Shown: piece after piece, positions 53,045-61,811 of the stretch
Layout: every line of letters begins with the position of its first letter
How positions within the stretch are numbered: the stretch's first letter is position 1
Assembly: GCA_963519305.1 (NCBI GenBank)
Contig: CAUQMS010000019.1
Span: 1 to 64,000 of the forward strand
Length of the DNA: 64,000 nt
Direction: 5' to 3'
Source of the DNA: Ewingella sp963519305
GTDB lineage: Bacteria; Pseudomonadota; Gammaproteobacteria; Enterobacterales; Enterobacteriaceae
Made by a program: the position numbers and the translations under genes
The notes under the pieces: model-generated
Databases searched by the model: none
What the model was told of the DNA's origin: nothing
Seen by the model: the letters and a program-made list of their open reading frames with translations, nothing else

Positions 53045-54313
53045 TTACAGCCCGGTGGAAACACCAAAGTGGCTGAGCAAAGCCTGCTCCGCCAGCTCGT
53101 TCCAGACACCGTGCGTCGGTGCGACCAGTTCAGCCAATCGGGCAAACAGCGGGTCGTTTTCGCCCAGTTTGGCAAAGTCGTCAATCGCCGTCAGCGGCAG
53201 GGAGATCCCGTTGTAAATAAGCTTTTTGCCGCCCGGAATATCAGGCAAATTGAGCACTGTTTCCGGCACCGCATCCAGCCCGCCGATGTGGGTGATCATG
53301 TAAGAAGGCTGAATGCGCCCCGCCGCCGTGAGCGCCAGCGCCTCTTCCATATCGCCGGTCGAACCACCCGACGTGCCGACAATATGCGTCGAAGAGTAGT
53401 GAACATGGTAGAAGTTGAAGGGAACGCGAAAGTTTTTGTCGGTCGGCCCGGCAAAGAAATTCAGGCAGCCATCTTCAGCCAGCAGATCATCTCCCAGTTC
53501 GATCACTTGTGTGACTGCCGCGTAAACAAAGACGTCATCGAATCCGTGGCCACCGGTCAGTTCGCGCAGGTGAGCTGCGGGGTCTGACAACGTTTTGCTG
53601 TTGATGTAGGACAGTTCAATGCCTTTTTCCGCCGCCAGGGCGACCGGTAATAACTGCTCTGCCCGCGCCAGCCGCTGTTCATCAATATCGACCACCACCA
53701 CGCGCGCCGGCTTCACATCGCCGTTAATCGCGTAATCAATCGCGCCGATGCCCATCGGTCCGGCGCAGGCCAGCAGCGCTAAATTTCCCCCGGCTTTAAT
53801 GCCCATCTGATGTTCATACACATACTGCGTGGTGTGATAGCTGGCGTGATACGCGCCGATAATGCAGCACATGGGTTCCGCCAGAGAGGCCGCTGCGAAG
53901 TAACGCCCTTCATAAGGCAACACGCAGCCCAGATCGATAGCCTGTTTCGGTATGATCATATAGATGGCATTACCGCCGAACGTTTCATAGCTGTAACCGG
54001 CGGAATAACCGGTCGGCAGCCCCATCGCCGGTTGCAGCACGAAGCGTTTTCCCGCCTCAAAACGGCCGGTAAGGTTTTTCCCCACCTGAACGATCACCCC
54101 GGCGCATTCATGCCCGGTGACGGCCGGATGCTCAGCAATATCTTCCGGTACGCGTTTGTGTTCACTGCCGAGCAGGGCAGCTTTATAGGTCGAGAGACAA
54201 ACGCTGTCTGACACCACGTTCACCAGCAGTTCGTCATCGCCGATTTCCGGCAGGTCAAATTCCCGGATCCTGACGTCTTTTTTGCCATAAATGGCCGCGA
54301 CTTTGGTTTTCAT
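53045..54313 (-). CDS. yggP: Zinc-binding dehydrogenase YggP
   Basis: 422-aa medium-chain dehydrogenase-like protein: zinc-site region DSVCLSTYKAAL...VTGHECAGVIVQVG, and the cofactor-binding stretch LALLACAGPMGIGAIDYA. It corresponds to E. coli YggP, whose reaction is unknown. Its operon with a mannitol-type PTS suggests oxidation of a sugar-alcohol phosphate. The start overlaps the cmtA stop by 4 bp. Confidence 0.88.
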   Translation of the reverse strand: MKTKVAAIYGKKDVRIREFDLPEIGDDELLVNVVSDSVCLSTYKAALLGSEHKRVPEDIAEHPAVTGHECAGVIVQVGKNLTGRFEAGKRFVLQPAMGLPTGYSAGYSYETFGGNAIYMIIPKQAIDLGCVLPYEGRYFAAASLAEPMCCIIGAYHASYHTTQYVYEHQMGIKAGGNLALLACAGPMGIGAIDYAINGDVKPARVVVVDIDEQRLARAEQLLPVALAAEKGIELSYINSKTLSDPAAHLRELTGGHGFDDVFVYAAVTQVIELGDDLLAEDGCLNFFAGPTDKNFRVPFNFYHVHYSSTHIVGTSGGSTGDMEEALALTAAGRIQPSYMITHIGGLDAVPETVLNLPDIPGGKKLIYNGISLPLTAIDDFAKLGENDPLFARLAELVAPTHGVWNELAEQALLSHFGVSTGL

Positions 54314-55713
54314 GCGAGTGCTCCTTGCTGAGGCTGTGAGGTGACATCGATAAGCAACGCGTCGAGCGCCGGGTCGCCAAGGTAGTTTTTAATCAGGATC
54401 AGCGGTTTATCCGTGACCCGCTGCGCACGTCCTTCCAGACTGGCGTGGGTCACAATAATGTCGGCATCAGCCGGGATGTTTTCGATGGAGTAGTGCTTCA
54501 CCTCGATCGCATAACCCGCCTTTTCCAGCTTCTTGCGAAATGTGGTCGCACCCATGGCGCTGGAGCCCATTCCGGCATCACAAACAAAGGCGATCAGATT
54601 GATACGGGCTGCCAGCGGTGATGTGCCAGCCTTGCCTTCGGCCTTACGTTTTTTGTTCGCCGTCTGGGAGTCGGCGAAGTTATCTTCCGCCGGCGATGTA
54701 TCGAGTTTCAAAATCACGGTGGCGACCACAAAAGAGACCACGGTGCCCGCCAGCACACCGGCGCAGGTTCCGATAAAGCCACCGCGCGGCGTCAGGGCCA
54801 GATAAGCAAAGATTGAGCCCGGGCTGGGGCCCGCCACCAGCCCTGCACCAAAGAGTTCAAAGACGTAGATACCGGTCATGCCACCGGCAATCATCGCAAT
54901 GATCATCAGCGGTTTCATCAGGACGTAAGGGAAATAGAGCTCGTGGATACCGCCGAGGAAATGAATGATCATCGCGCCGGGCGCAGACTTTTTGCTCAGC
55001 CCTTTCCCAAACAACGCGAAAGCCAGCAGCATACCGAGGCCAGGGCCAGGGTTGGAGGCCACCATGAAATAGATAGATTTTCCGGCCTGCGCGGTGTCCT
55101 GCATACCCAGCGGATAATAGACCCCCTGATCGATGGCATTATTCAGAAACAGCACTTTTGCCGGTTCGTTAATCACCGACAGCAGCGGCAAATAACCGGT
55201 TGCCACCAGCGCTTCAATGCCCTCTTTCACCACGTTATTGGCCGCCATCACCGCCGGACCAATGACCTCGTAGGCCAGCAGGCATAACAACATGCCGAGA
55301 ATACCGAGCGAAAAGTTATTGATGACCATTTCAAAACCGGCAGGGATACGTTTCTCCAGTGCCTGATCCACTTTTTTGATCACGTAGCCACCCAGCGGCC
55401 CCATCACCATCGCCCCGATAAACATCGGAATATCGGCACCAACAATCACCCCCATGGTGCCGATGCCGCCCATGACCGCCCCGCGTTTACCGCCGATCAG
55501 ATGTCCGCCGGTGGAACCAATCATCAGCGGCAGCAGATAGGTAATCATCGGGCCAACCAGCTGGCCGAAGTGGGAGTTAGGTGTCCAGCCGGTCGGAATA
55601 AATAACGCCGTAATAAAACCCCAGGCAATAAAAGCCCCGATATTGGGAATGACCATTGCCGTCAGAAAGCCGCCAAAAGCCTGCACTCTGGCGCGCATTG
55701 ATTTGTTAGCCAT
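54310..55713 (-). CDS. cmtA: Mannitol-type PTS EIICB component CmtA
   Basis: 467-aa membrane permease (IIC, 1-~340; GGIHELYFPYV) with a C-terminal IIB domain (phospho-Cys in FVCDAGMGSSAMG). It resembles the IICB part of MtlA encoded 4 kb away but lacks IIA, which is supplied by CmtB. E. coli CmtA is called cryptic mannitol permease; its natural substrate is unsettled. Confidence 0.92.
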   Translation of the reverse strand: MANKSMRARVQAFGGFLTAMVIPNIGAFIAWGFITALFIPTGWTPNSHFGQLVGPMITYLLPLMIGSTGGHLIGGKRGAVMGGIGTMGVIVGADIPMFIGAMVMGPLGGYVIKKVDQALEKRIPAGFEMVINNFSLGILGMLLCLLAYEVIGPAVMAANNVVKEGIEALVATGYLPLLSVINEPAKVLFLNNAIDQGVYYPLGMQDTAQAGKSIYFMVASNPGPGLGMLLAFALFGKGLSKKSAPGAMIIHFLGGIHELYFPYVLMKPLMIIAMIAGGMTGIYVFELFGAGLVAGPSPGSIFAYLALTPRGGFIGTCAGVLAGTVVSFVVATVILKLDTSPAEDNFADSQTANKKRKAEGKAGTSPLAARINLIAFVCDAGMGSSAMGATTFRKKLEKAGYAIEVKHYSIENIPADADIIVTHASLEGRAQRVTDKPLILIKNYLGDPALDALLIDVTSQPQQGALA

Positions 55714-55744
55714 ATTAATTCCTGTTTTAAAAGGGAGGGTGAAT

Positions 55745-56191
55745 TTAATAACGTCGGATGATATTGGTTAATTCCTCAATATTCTCTGCATGAAGTAATT
55801 CATTAATCACGTCGTCTTCACACAACATTTCACTTAATGCCTGAATGGCGGCGATATGAGAATCCGCATCGGCGGCAGCCAGACCGATCAGCAGATTTAC
55901 CGGCGGGCTTTCAGCGTCAAAGTTCACGCCTTCGCGCAGCAGGGTCAGACTTAGCGCCGTCTTCAGCGCCCCGCACTCTGGCCGCGCGTGGGGCATGGCG
56001 ATATGCGGAGCCAGTAAATAATAGGGGCCGATGTCCAGTGTGGTTTGTTTAATGGAGGCAATATAATTTTTAGTTACCCAATTATTCTCCAGCAGATTCT
56101 CCATCGATAAATCTATCGCGTGTTGCCAACTCTTCGCGCCGGAATAAATATTGATCGCGCCCTGATGAAAGAAACTTATTAACTCTGACAT
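55745..56191 (-). CDS. cmtB: Mannitol-type PTS EIIA component CmtB
   Basis: 148-aa IIA protein with the phospho-His in LAPHIAMPHARPECG. It lies 31 bp upstream of cmtA and is the first gene of the cmtBA-yggPDC operon. ATG 56191 gives MSELISFFHQGAINIY, the length of E. coli CmtB; a longer frame to 56236 lacks support. Confidence 0.9.
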   Translation of the reverse strand: MSELISFFHQGAINIYSGAKSWQHAIDLSMENLLENNWVTKNYIASIKQTTLDIGPYYLLAPHIAMPHARPECGALKTALSLTLLREGVNFDAESPPVNLLIGLAAADADSHIAAIQALSEMLCEDDVINELLHAENIEELTNIIRRY

Positions 56192-56419
56192 ATCACACCC
56201 CTTATTCCCGCAATATTCCCTCGGATAAAGCCCCACCAGGATAATGACGGACGTTGAATAATCCGGAGCATATTCTCACGCTACTTTTTAAGCAAACGGG
56301 CGGAGTTTTGTGATCTCTGTCGAATAAAAAGGAATCAGGGGAGCAAAAGTGAATGGCGTTCACATTATTTATTGATAATTTTAATTTAAAAAAATAAGTC
56401 AATAGTCATTTTGATAACT

Positions 56420-56438
56420 AAATCACAAGTAGTGATTT
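56420..56438. promoter_or_regulatory. Inverted repeat upstream of cmtB
   Basis: AAATCAC-AAGTA-GTGATTT, perfect 7-bp arms. Possible operator for the cmt cluster; the binding protein is unknown. Confidence 0.45.
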
Positions 56439-56456
56439 TTATTAAAATACATTAAT

Positions 56457-56472
56457 TGTGAACCACGTCAAA
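56457..56472. promoter_or_regulatory. CRP-like site upstream of cmtB
   Basis: TGTGA-ACCACG-TCAAA: full left half and one mismatch in the right half, about 265 bp from the cmtB start. Confidence 0.4.
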
Positions 56473-56504
56473 TTAGAACTCTTGTTTTTAATTTTTCCAT
56501 TAAA

Positions 56505-56530
56505 AAAGCCACGTTATTTAACGTGGCTTT
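56505..56530 (-). terminator. yiaF terminator
   Basis: AAAGCCACGTT-ATTT-AACGTGGCTTT, followed by further T residues in the minus direction, about 37 bp after the yiaF stop. Confidence 0.85.
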
Positions 56531-56566
56531 AGAGGTCAGTTCGCCGTATTTCTGCGGGAATAAACC

Positions 56567-57289
56567 TTAGTGGCTGTAATCGCCCTGCGCGGCTTTCTGC
56601 GCACTCAGCAACGTCTGTTGTTTACCCACCAGATTCGACATCATGGTGTTGTATTGCATCGCCTGCTGCTGGGTCGGGAACTGCACGCCGCCGTTCGCGA
56701 AGGCTACCTGAGCGCCCTGCTGTTGCAGGTAATCGCCCACGGCGATGATATCCTGCGTAAAGCTCGTCAGCGCCGGTACCAGCGGAGTCAGCACGTTTGC
56801 AGGCTCCGTCACTACGCTGGAATAAACCTGTGCGTAGACGGCTTTGAGATCGTCAGGTTGCTTGAGGGCTGCCATGGCGGTATCAGCCTTGTTCTTCGAG
56901 TCGCGAATTTGCGCACCCAGCAGATTCAGTGAACCGACCGACTGTTGCAGCTCAGTACGCTGTGTCATGTAATCCTGCGGCGTACGGATCTGCCCGATAG
57001 CGCTGACCGCCGGAACCAGACTGCCTTCCACGGCCTGCTTCATCTGACGTGAATACGACAGGATGATGCCGTAGTCATTGGCGTAATTACCAAACTTCTG
57101 TTTCTGATCTTCACTCAGTGATGGCAGGTTCTGCCCACTGCGCATCACGGTATTTTGCAAATAGTCGATAAAGGCTTTACGTTGCTCCGGCTCTTTATCG
57201 CCACACGCCGTGAGTTGAAACACGACCAGCAATGCCACAAGCGGCGCCAGCCAGCGCGCGAATGCCCTGCTTCTGATCCCTACAGCCAT
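56567..57289 (-). CDS. yiaF: Lipoprotein YiaF (DUF3053)
   Basis: 240-aa lipoprotein: signal peptide with lipobox QLTAC (lipidated Cys at about residue 29), then RKAFIDYLQNTVMRSGQNLP and other blocks shared with E. coli YiaF. Function unknown. It is near glyS in E. coli as well, but here an ~800-bp stretch with the large non-coding repeat separates them. Confidence 0.9.
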   Translation of the reverse strand: MAVGIRSRAFARWLAPLVALLVVFQLTACGDKEPEQRKAFIDYLQNTVMRSGQNLPSLSEDQKQKFGNYANDYGIILSYSRQMKQAVEGSLVPAVSAIGQIRTPQDYMTQRTELQQSVGSLNLLGAQIRDSKNKADTAMAALKQPDDLKAVYAQVYSSVVTEPANVLTPLVPALTSFTQDIIAVGDYLQQQGAQVAFANGGVQFPTQQQAMQYNTMMSNLVGKQQTLLSAQKAAQGDYSH

Positions 57290-57429
57290 GAGTCCTGACT
57301 CCTGATTTCAATGTTCTTTTTTACCGGCCAGTTCCCTGCCGATCTGTGCCTTCCGTGCGAGTAATAGAATAGAACATCTGGGGGGAGAACGCTTTTTAAA
57401 AAAGCGTAGAAAAGCTTTAAATTCAAATT

Positions 57430-58076
57430 CAAGGTCGTGGGCTCGCCGCCTACACCGACTTTCAAATTCAACGTCAAGGTCAAGACCGTGGGCTCGCCGC
57501 CCACACTGGCCCAAAGGAGGTTTAAACGAACCTCCTTTGGAATCCTGCGTTTTTAAACTGCGCGCTATCGCTGAATCGGGATGGCCGTGTTTCAGGCACT
57601 TCCGTTATAGCCGCAAAATAGCGCCGCGTTGCGGTTCCTTCGCTACGGGTTTCGAGCCTTAGGTCTCGAACCGCTTGCTCAGCGCTATTTTTGAATGCGG
57701 CCTCGACATTTTAAAGGTCAATACCATGCAAATTTCGAGTAGGTTTCGAATTTGAATTTGAATTTGAATTTGAATTTGAATTTGAATTTGAATTTGAAGA
57801 AGCTTCGGCCGCGTTCAAAACGACGTCGAGTGAGCGGTGAGTAACGGCGAGAGTGTTTTTTCGAGCTGGTCCGAACCCGAAATGAGAGGACCGCGCAGCG
57901 GCGGAGTTTGCGGCTATCACTGTGGCCCCTGAAACACGGCCATTGTGACCAGCGCAGCTGCTGTTTTTAAAAAGCCCGGAGGTCCAGGGGGCGGCGGCGA
58001 CTGGCCGCCCCCTGGTCGGTGTGGGCCGACGCCCACGACCTTGACCTTCAGGCAGGGTTGGGCGGCGAGCCCACGG
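57430..58076 (+). repeat. Large non-coding structured repeat, copy B (between yiaF and glyS)
   Basis: Diverged copy of the element at 10980-11575, in the same + orientation. Inverted ends: 57430-57459 with 58015-58043 (imperfect, ~30 nt), and a perfect 17-nt pair 57486-57502/58060-58076. Hairpins, in the same order as copy A: H1 GTGGGC/GCCCAC (57488-57504); H2 stem CCAAAGGAGGTT with loop TAAACG (57511-57540); long stem AAAATAGCGC/GCGCTATTTT (57615-57624 with 57682-57691) enclosing TTCGAG/CTCGAA; a terminal 12-bp hairpin CCAGGGGGCGGC (57984-58015). The stems differ in sequence from copy A but remain paired. A (GAATTT)n tract sits in a part not shared with copy A. No credible protein is encoded. 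Confidence 0.85.
57748..57798 (+). repeat. Hexanucleotide microsatellite (GAATTT) x 8.5
   Basis: 51 bp of perfect tandem GAATTT inside repeat copy B. Short inverse copies (AAATTCAAATTCAA) occur at 57419-57432 and near 57462. Such perfect short tandem arrays are prone to slippage. Confidence 0.95.
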
Positions 58077-58100
58077 TTTTGATTTTAAACAGTCCCCTGC

Positions 58101-60170
58101 TTACTGAAGCAGAGAAATATCCGCGACTTGCAGGAACAACTCCCTCAGCTTGGAGAGAAGCGTTAACCGGTTAACGCGAACGGCCTCATTCTCATCCATC
58201 ACCATGACGGTGTCGAAGAAGCTGTCGACGGTTTCACGCAGGGCGGCCAGTTCTACCAGCGCTTCTTTATACTGGCCAGCGGCGAACAGCGGTTCCAGTT
58301 TGTCGCGCAGTACTACCAGATGCGTAGCCAGTTTCAGTTCAGCAGGCTCTTTCAGTACGGAAGCGTGAACGTGTTCCAGCAGGGTATCTGACGATTTAGC
58401 CAGAATATTGGAAACACGTTTGTTGGCAGCGGCCAGCGTGGCGGCTTCATCCAGCGTACGGAAGTAGCTCACCGCTTTCACGCGGGCGTCGAAGTCGGCC
58501 GGTTTAGTCGGACGGCGTGCCAGCACGGCCTGAATAGTGTCAACGGCGTGGCCCTCTTCCTGATACCAGGCGCGGAAACGACCGAGCATGAAATCAACCA
58601 CTTCATCGACCACTTTAGCGTTGGTCAGCTTCTCACCGTAGAGGCGAACCGCTTCTTCGGTCAACGTTTGCAGATCCAGCGGCAGGTTCTTCTCGACGAT
58701 GATACGCAGTACGCCGAGCGCGGCGCGGCGCAGTGCGAACGGGTCTTTATCGCCTTTCGGATGTTGCCCGATGCCGAAAATACCGGCCAGGGTGTCCATC
58801 TTGTCAGCGATAGCCAGCGCACAGGCAACCTGCGACTCTGGCAGCTGATCACCGGCAAAGCGCGGCTGATACTGCTCGTTCAGCGCCACGGCCACTTCTT
58901 CGGCTTCGCCGTCGTGACGCGCATAGTGCATGCCCATCACGCCCTGGGTGTCGGTGAACTCAAACACCATGTTGGTCATCAGGTCGCATTTTGACAGCAG
59001 ACCGGCGCGTTTGGCATTTTCAACGTTGGCACCGATTTTGTCGGCGATCCAACCGGAAAGGGCTTCGATACGGTCGGTTTTATCACGCAAGGTGCCGAGC
59101 TGTTTCTGGAACATCACCGTTGCCAGACGCGGCAGGTTATCTTCAAGACGCTTTTTCAGATCGGAATTGAAGAAGAATTCGGCATCGGCCAGACGCGGAC
59201 GCACCACTTTCTCGTTACCGGAGATGATCTGCTGTGGGTCTTTGGACTCAATGTTGGTCACGAAGATGAAGTTCGGCAGCAGTTTCCGTGCGGCGTCGTA
59301 CACCGGGAAATACTTCTGGTCGCCCTTCATGGTGTACACCAACGCTTCGGCAGGCACCTTAAGGAATTTCTCTTCGAATTTGGCGGTCAGCACCACCGGC
59401 CATTCCACCAGTGAGGTCACTTCTTCCAGCAGGCTTTCGCTCAGATCGGCGATACCGCCAATTTGTTTAGCCGCCTGCTCGGCGCCCTCTCTGATAATCG
59501 CTTTACGCTGTTCGTAGTCGGCGATCACTTTGCCGCGTTCGAGCAAGATTTGCGGATACTGATCGGCGTTGTCGATGGTAAATTCTGCTTCACCCATAAA
59601 GCGATGACCGCGAAGAGTACGCGCAGAATCGATACCGAGAATATGGCCTGGGATCAGCTCATCGCCGAGCAACAGGGTCACGGTGTGAACCGGACGCACA
59701 AAGTGCACGTCGGAATCGCCCCAGCGCATCAATTTTGGGATCGGCAATTTGGAGAGCGACGTGGCAACCATCGGTGCCAGCAGGTGTTGGGCACTTTCGC
59801 CTTTCACGTGCGCACGGTAAACCAGCCATTCACCTTTGTCTGTCACCAGACGGTCAGCCTGCTCGACGGTGATACCGCAGCCACGCGCCCAGCCTTCAGC
59901 CGCTTTGCTTGGTTTGCCTTCGGCGTCAAACGCCTGGGAAACCGCCGGGCCGCGTTTCTCAACTTCGCGGTCAGCCTGAGTCGCGCTCAGGTTGGAAACT
60001 TTCAACGCCAGACGGCGCGGAGCGGCAAACCACTTCACTTCGCCGTGGGGAAGATTGGCCGCATCCAGCTCAGCCGTCAGGTTGGCAGCAAAAGATTCAG
60101 CAAGGCTACGCAGTGCCTTTGGTGGCAACTCTTCGGTGCCGATTTCCACCAGAAATGTTTTTTCAGTCAT
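58101..60170 (-). CDS. glyS: Glycine-tRNA ligase beta subunit GlyS
   Basis: 689-aa beta subunit of the alpha2beta2 glycyl-tRNA synthetase, the expected length. It starts MTEKTFLVEIGTEELPPKALRSL and includes the tRNA-binding and HD-like regions (MRWGDSDVHFVRPVHTV, GDQKYFPVYD). It follows glyQ by 9 bp, forming the glyQS operon. Repeat copy B lies just beyond its stop codon. Confidence 0.97.
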   Translation of the reverse strand: MTEKTFLVEIGTEELPPKALRSLAESFAANLTAELDAANLPHGEVKWFAAPRRLALKVSNLSATQADREVEKRGPAVSQAFDAEGKPSKAAEGWARGCGITVEQADRLVTDKGEWLVYRAHVKGESAQHLLAPMVATSLSKLPIPKLMRWGDSDVHFVRPVHTVTLLLGDELIPGHILGIDSARTLRGHRFMGEAEFTIDNADQYPQILLERGKVIADYEQRKAIIREGAEQAAKQIGGIADLSESLLEEVTSLVEWPVVLTAKFEEKFLKVPAEALVYTMKGDQKYFPVYDAARKLLPNFIFVTNIESKDPQQIISGNEKVVRPRLADAEFFFNSDLKKRLEDNLPRLATVMFQKQLGTLRDKTDRIEALSGWIADKIGANVENAKRAGLLSKCDLMTNMVFEFTDTQGVMGMHYARHDGEAEEVAVALNEQYQPRFAGDQLPESQVACALAIADKMDTLAGIFGIGQHPKGDKDPFALRRAALGVLRIIVEKNLPLDLQTLTEEAVRLYGEKLTNAKVVDEVVDFMLGRFRAWYQEEGHAVDTIQAVLARRPTKPADFDARVKAVSYFRTLDEAATLAAANKRVSNILAKSSDTLLEHVHASVLKEPAELKLATHLVVLRDKLEPLFAAGQYKEALVELAALRETVDSFFDTVMVMDENEAVRVNRLTLLSKLRELFLQVADISLLQ

Positions 60171-60179
60171 GGACTTGTC

Positions 60180-61094
60180 TCACTTCTCGTTCTTTTTGCA
60201 CATCGGGAAGCCCAGTACTTCGCGGGAGGCGTAATAGGCCTCAGCAACCGCTTTAGTCAGGGTACGGATGCGCAGAATGTAGCGCTGGCGTTCAGTCACG
60301 GAGATGGCTTTACGCGCGTCCAGCAGGTTAAAGCAATGTGCGGCTTTCAGAATGCGTTCGTAAGCTGGCAACGCCAGCGGCTTTTCAAGAGCCAGCAGGG
60401 TTTGCGCTTCTTTCTCGTGCTGTTCAAAACAGGTAAACAGGAAATCGACGTCGGCGTATTCGAAGTTATAGGTGGATTGCTCCACTTCGTTCTGATGGAA
60501 CACGTCGCCGTAGGTGGTTTTACCCAGCGGGCCATCGCTCCAGACCAGGTCATACACGCTGTCCACGCCCTGGATGTACATCGCCAGACGCTCGAGGCCG
60601 TAGGTAATTTCGCCGGTGACCGGTTTACATTCCAGACCGCCAACCTGCTGGAAGTAAGTGAACTGCGTCACTTCCATGCCGTTGAGCCACACTTCCCAGC
60701 CGAGGCCCCAGGCGCCAAGCGTCGGGTTTTCCCAGTTGTCTTCTACAAAGCGGATGTCATGAATAAGCGGGTCCACGCCCAACTCTTTCAGCGAGCCAAG
60801 GTAGAGCTCCTGAATGTTGTCCGGGGACGGTTTGATCATCACCTGGAACTGGTAATAATGCTGCAGGCGGTTAGGGTTCTCACCGTAGCGACCGTCGGTC
60901 GGGCGGCGTGAAGGCTGGACGTAAGCCGCCGCAAAAGGCTCAGGGCCGAGTGCGCGCAAGCTGGTCATCGGGTGGGAGGTCCCTGCGCCGACTTCCATAT
61001 CCAGTGGTTGAACTATGGTGCAGCCTTGCTGCGCCCAATAGTCCTGAAGTGTCAGGATCAGGCCCTGAAAGGTCTTGGTATCAAACTTTTGCAT
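60180..61094 (-). CDS. glyQ: Glycine-tRNA ligase alpha subunit GlyQ
   Basis: 304-aa catalytic class II synthetase subunit: LILTLQDYWAQQGCTIVQP, the ATP-binding PSRRPTDGRYGENPNRLQ (motif 2) and YGLERLAMYIQGVDSVYD (motif 3). It is first in the glyQS operon. Upstream are about 120 bp of promoter region and then the StbDE-type toxin-antitoxin genes. Confidence 0.97.
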   Translation of the reverse strand: MQKFDTKTFQGLILTLQDYWAQQGCTIVQPLDMEVGAGTSHPMTSLRALGPEPFAAAYVQPSRRPTDGRYGENPNRLQHYYQFQVMIKPSPDNIQELYLGSLKELGVDPLIHDIRFVEDNWENPTLGAWGLGWEVWLNGMEVTQFTYFQQVGGLECKPVTGEITYGLERLAMYIQGVDSVYDLVWSDGPLGKTTYGDVFHQNEVEQSTYNFEYADVDFLFTCFEQHEKEAQTLLALEKPLALPAYERILKAAHCFNLLDARKAISVTERQRYILRIRTLTKAVAEAYYASREVLGFPMCKKNEK

Positions 61095-61214
61095 GTTGGT
61101 TTCGCACGCGAGACAGTGAGTTTAAAAGAGTGCGCCAGTATACCCGCTGAGCGGAAGATAATCAGCCAGAATGACACAACAGTTCTGCAGGATTAGCGAT
61201 CTGGAGGCCAGTAT

Positions 61215-61499
61215 TCAGCGCTTCTCAGCCAGTTTGTACGCTTCATTGCCTTCGCGTTTACCAATAGCGACAACAATAACGATGATTTCGTCCTCCTCCA
61301 CCTGATAGACCAGACGGTATCCCAGGCTTCGGAGTTTGATTTTATAGTGGTTCGCTTTTGGCCCGCACAGCCGAGCAGATATCACATGAGGGTTTTCAAG
61401 ACGCTCGGCCAGTTTCTTTTTAAATTGGTCTCTAATGGGTGGGGCAAGTGCCTTCCATTCCTTAAAGGCAGATTTCATCAAATCGAGTTTATAAGTCAT
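61215..61499 (-). CDS. stbE: StbE/RelE-family toxin
   Basis: 94-aa toxin of the RelE superfamily, presumed ribosome-dependent mRNA endonuclease: YKLDLMKSAFKEWKALAPPIRDQFKKKLAERLENP, then the central KANHYKIKLRSLGYRLVYQVEEDEI and a C-terminal VAIGKREGNEAYKLAEKR. These basic/aromatic residues match active RelE/StbE proteins. It overlaps its antitoxin gene by 11 bp. Length is complete. Confidence 0.9.
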   Translation of the reverse strand: MTYKLDLMKSAFKEWKALAPPIRDQFKKKLAERLENPHVISARLCGPKANHYKIKLRSLGYRLVYQVEEDEIIVIVVAIGKREGNEAYKLAEKR

Positions 61500-61737
61500 C
61501 CAGTGTCAGCCTTATCCTTTCCTCACCCTGCCGCGCATCCATTATGCGGTTCAGTTCAACGTCTTCTGCAAGACTTAAAAAATAGGCGTAAATATCTGGC
61601 GGAACACAATAAAAGGCAGGTTCATTACGGTTAAGAATGGCCACGGCTTCTCCTTCTCCGGCAGTAAACGTCCCCATGGGATCGCGTTTTAACTCGGTAA
61701 TGCTGGCTGCTGAGGAAGTCAGTATTTCAAACGGCAT
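61489..61737 (-). CDS. stbD: StbD-type antitoxin (Phd/YefM superfamily)
   Basis: 82-aa antitoxin: DNA-binding N terminus ILTSSAASITELKRDPMGTF, core GEAVAILNRNEPAFYCVPPDIYAYF, and an acidic C-terminal toxin-neutralising tail. The antitoxin-first, overlapping order is the standard one for a self-repressing module. AGGAGAAAA lies just upstream of the ATG. Confidence 0.9.
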   Translation of the reverse strand: MPFEILTSSAASITELKRDPMGTFTAGEGEAVAILNRNEPAFYCVPPDIYAYFLSLAEDVELNRIMDARQGEERIRLTLDDL

Positions 61738-61811
61738 AGGTTTTCTCCTGTCACACTATGCCGTTATTATAGCCGCTTAAAGTGCCTTTAGAAGCACTCT
61801 AAATAACATCT

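Larger units (their letters stand above)
56192..56566. other. 375-bp region between cmtB and yiaF, no gene
   Basis: An AT-rich cmt promoter region. It holds GTGAA-TGGCG-TTCAC (56349-56363), AAATCAC-AAGTA-GTGATTT (56420-56438), a CRP-like site (56457-56472) and the yiaF terminator (56505-56530). Confidence 0.7.

Noticed and set aside
57820..57860. String resembling part of 16S rRNA (GTGAGCGGTGAGTAACG) in repeat copy B
   Set aside because: Only a short match, partly shared with copy A. The surrounding sequence is not rRNA.
57711..57920. Open frame with repeated Asn-Ser over the GAATTT tract
   Set aside because: The peptide is just translation of the microsatellite. It has no ribosome-binding site and lies inside the non-coding repeat.
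59463..60911. 482-codon open frame antisense to glyS/glyQ
   Set aside because: Spans two essential, highly conserved genes in antisense; a codon-usage shadow.
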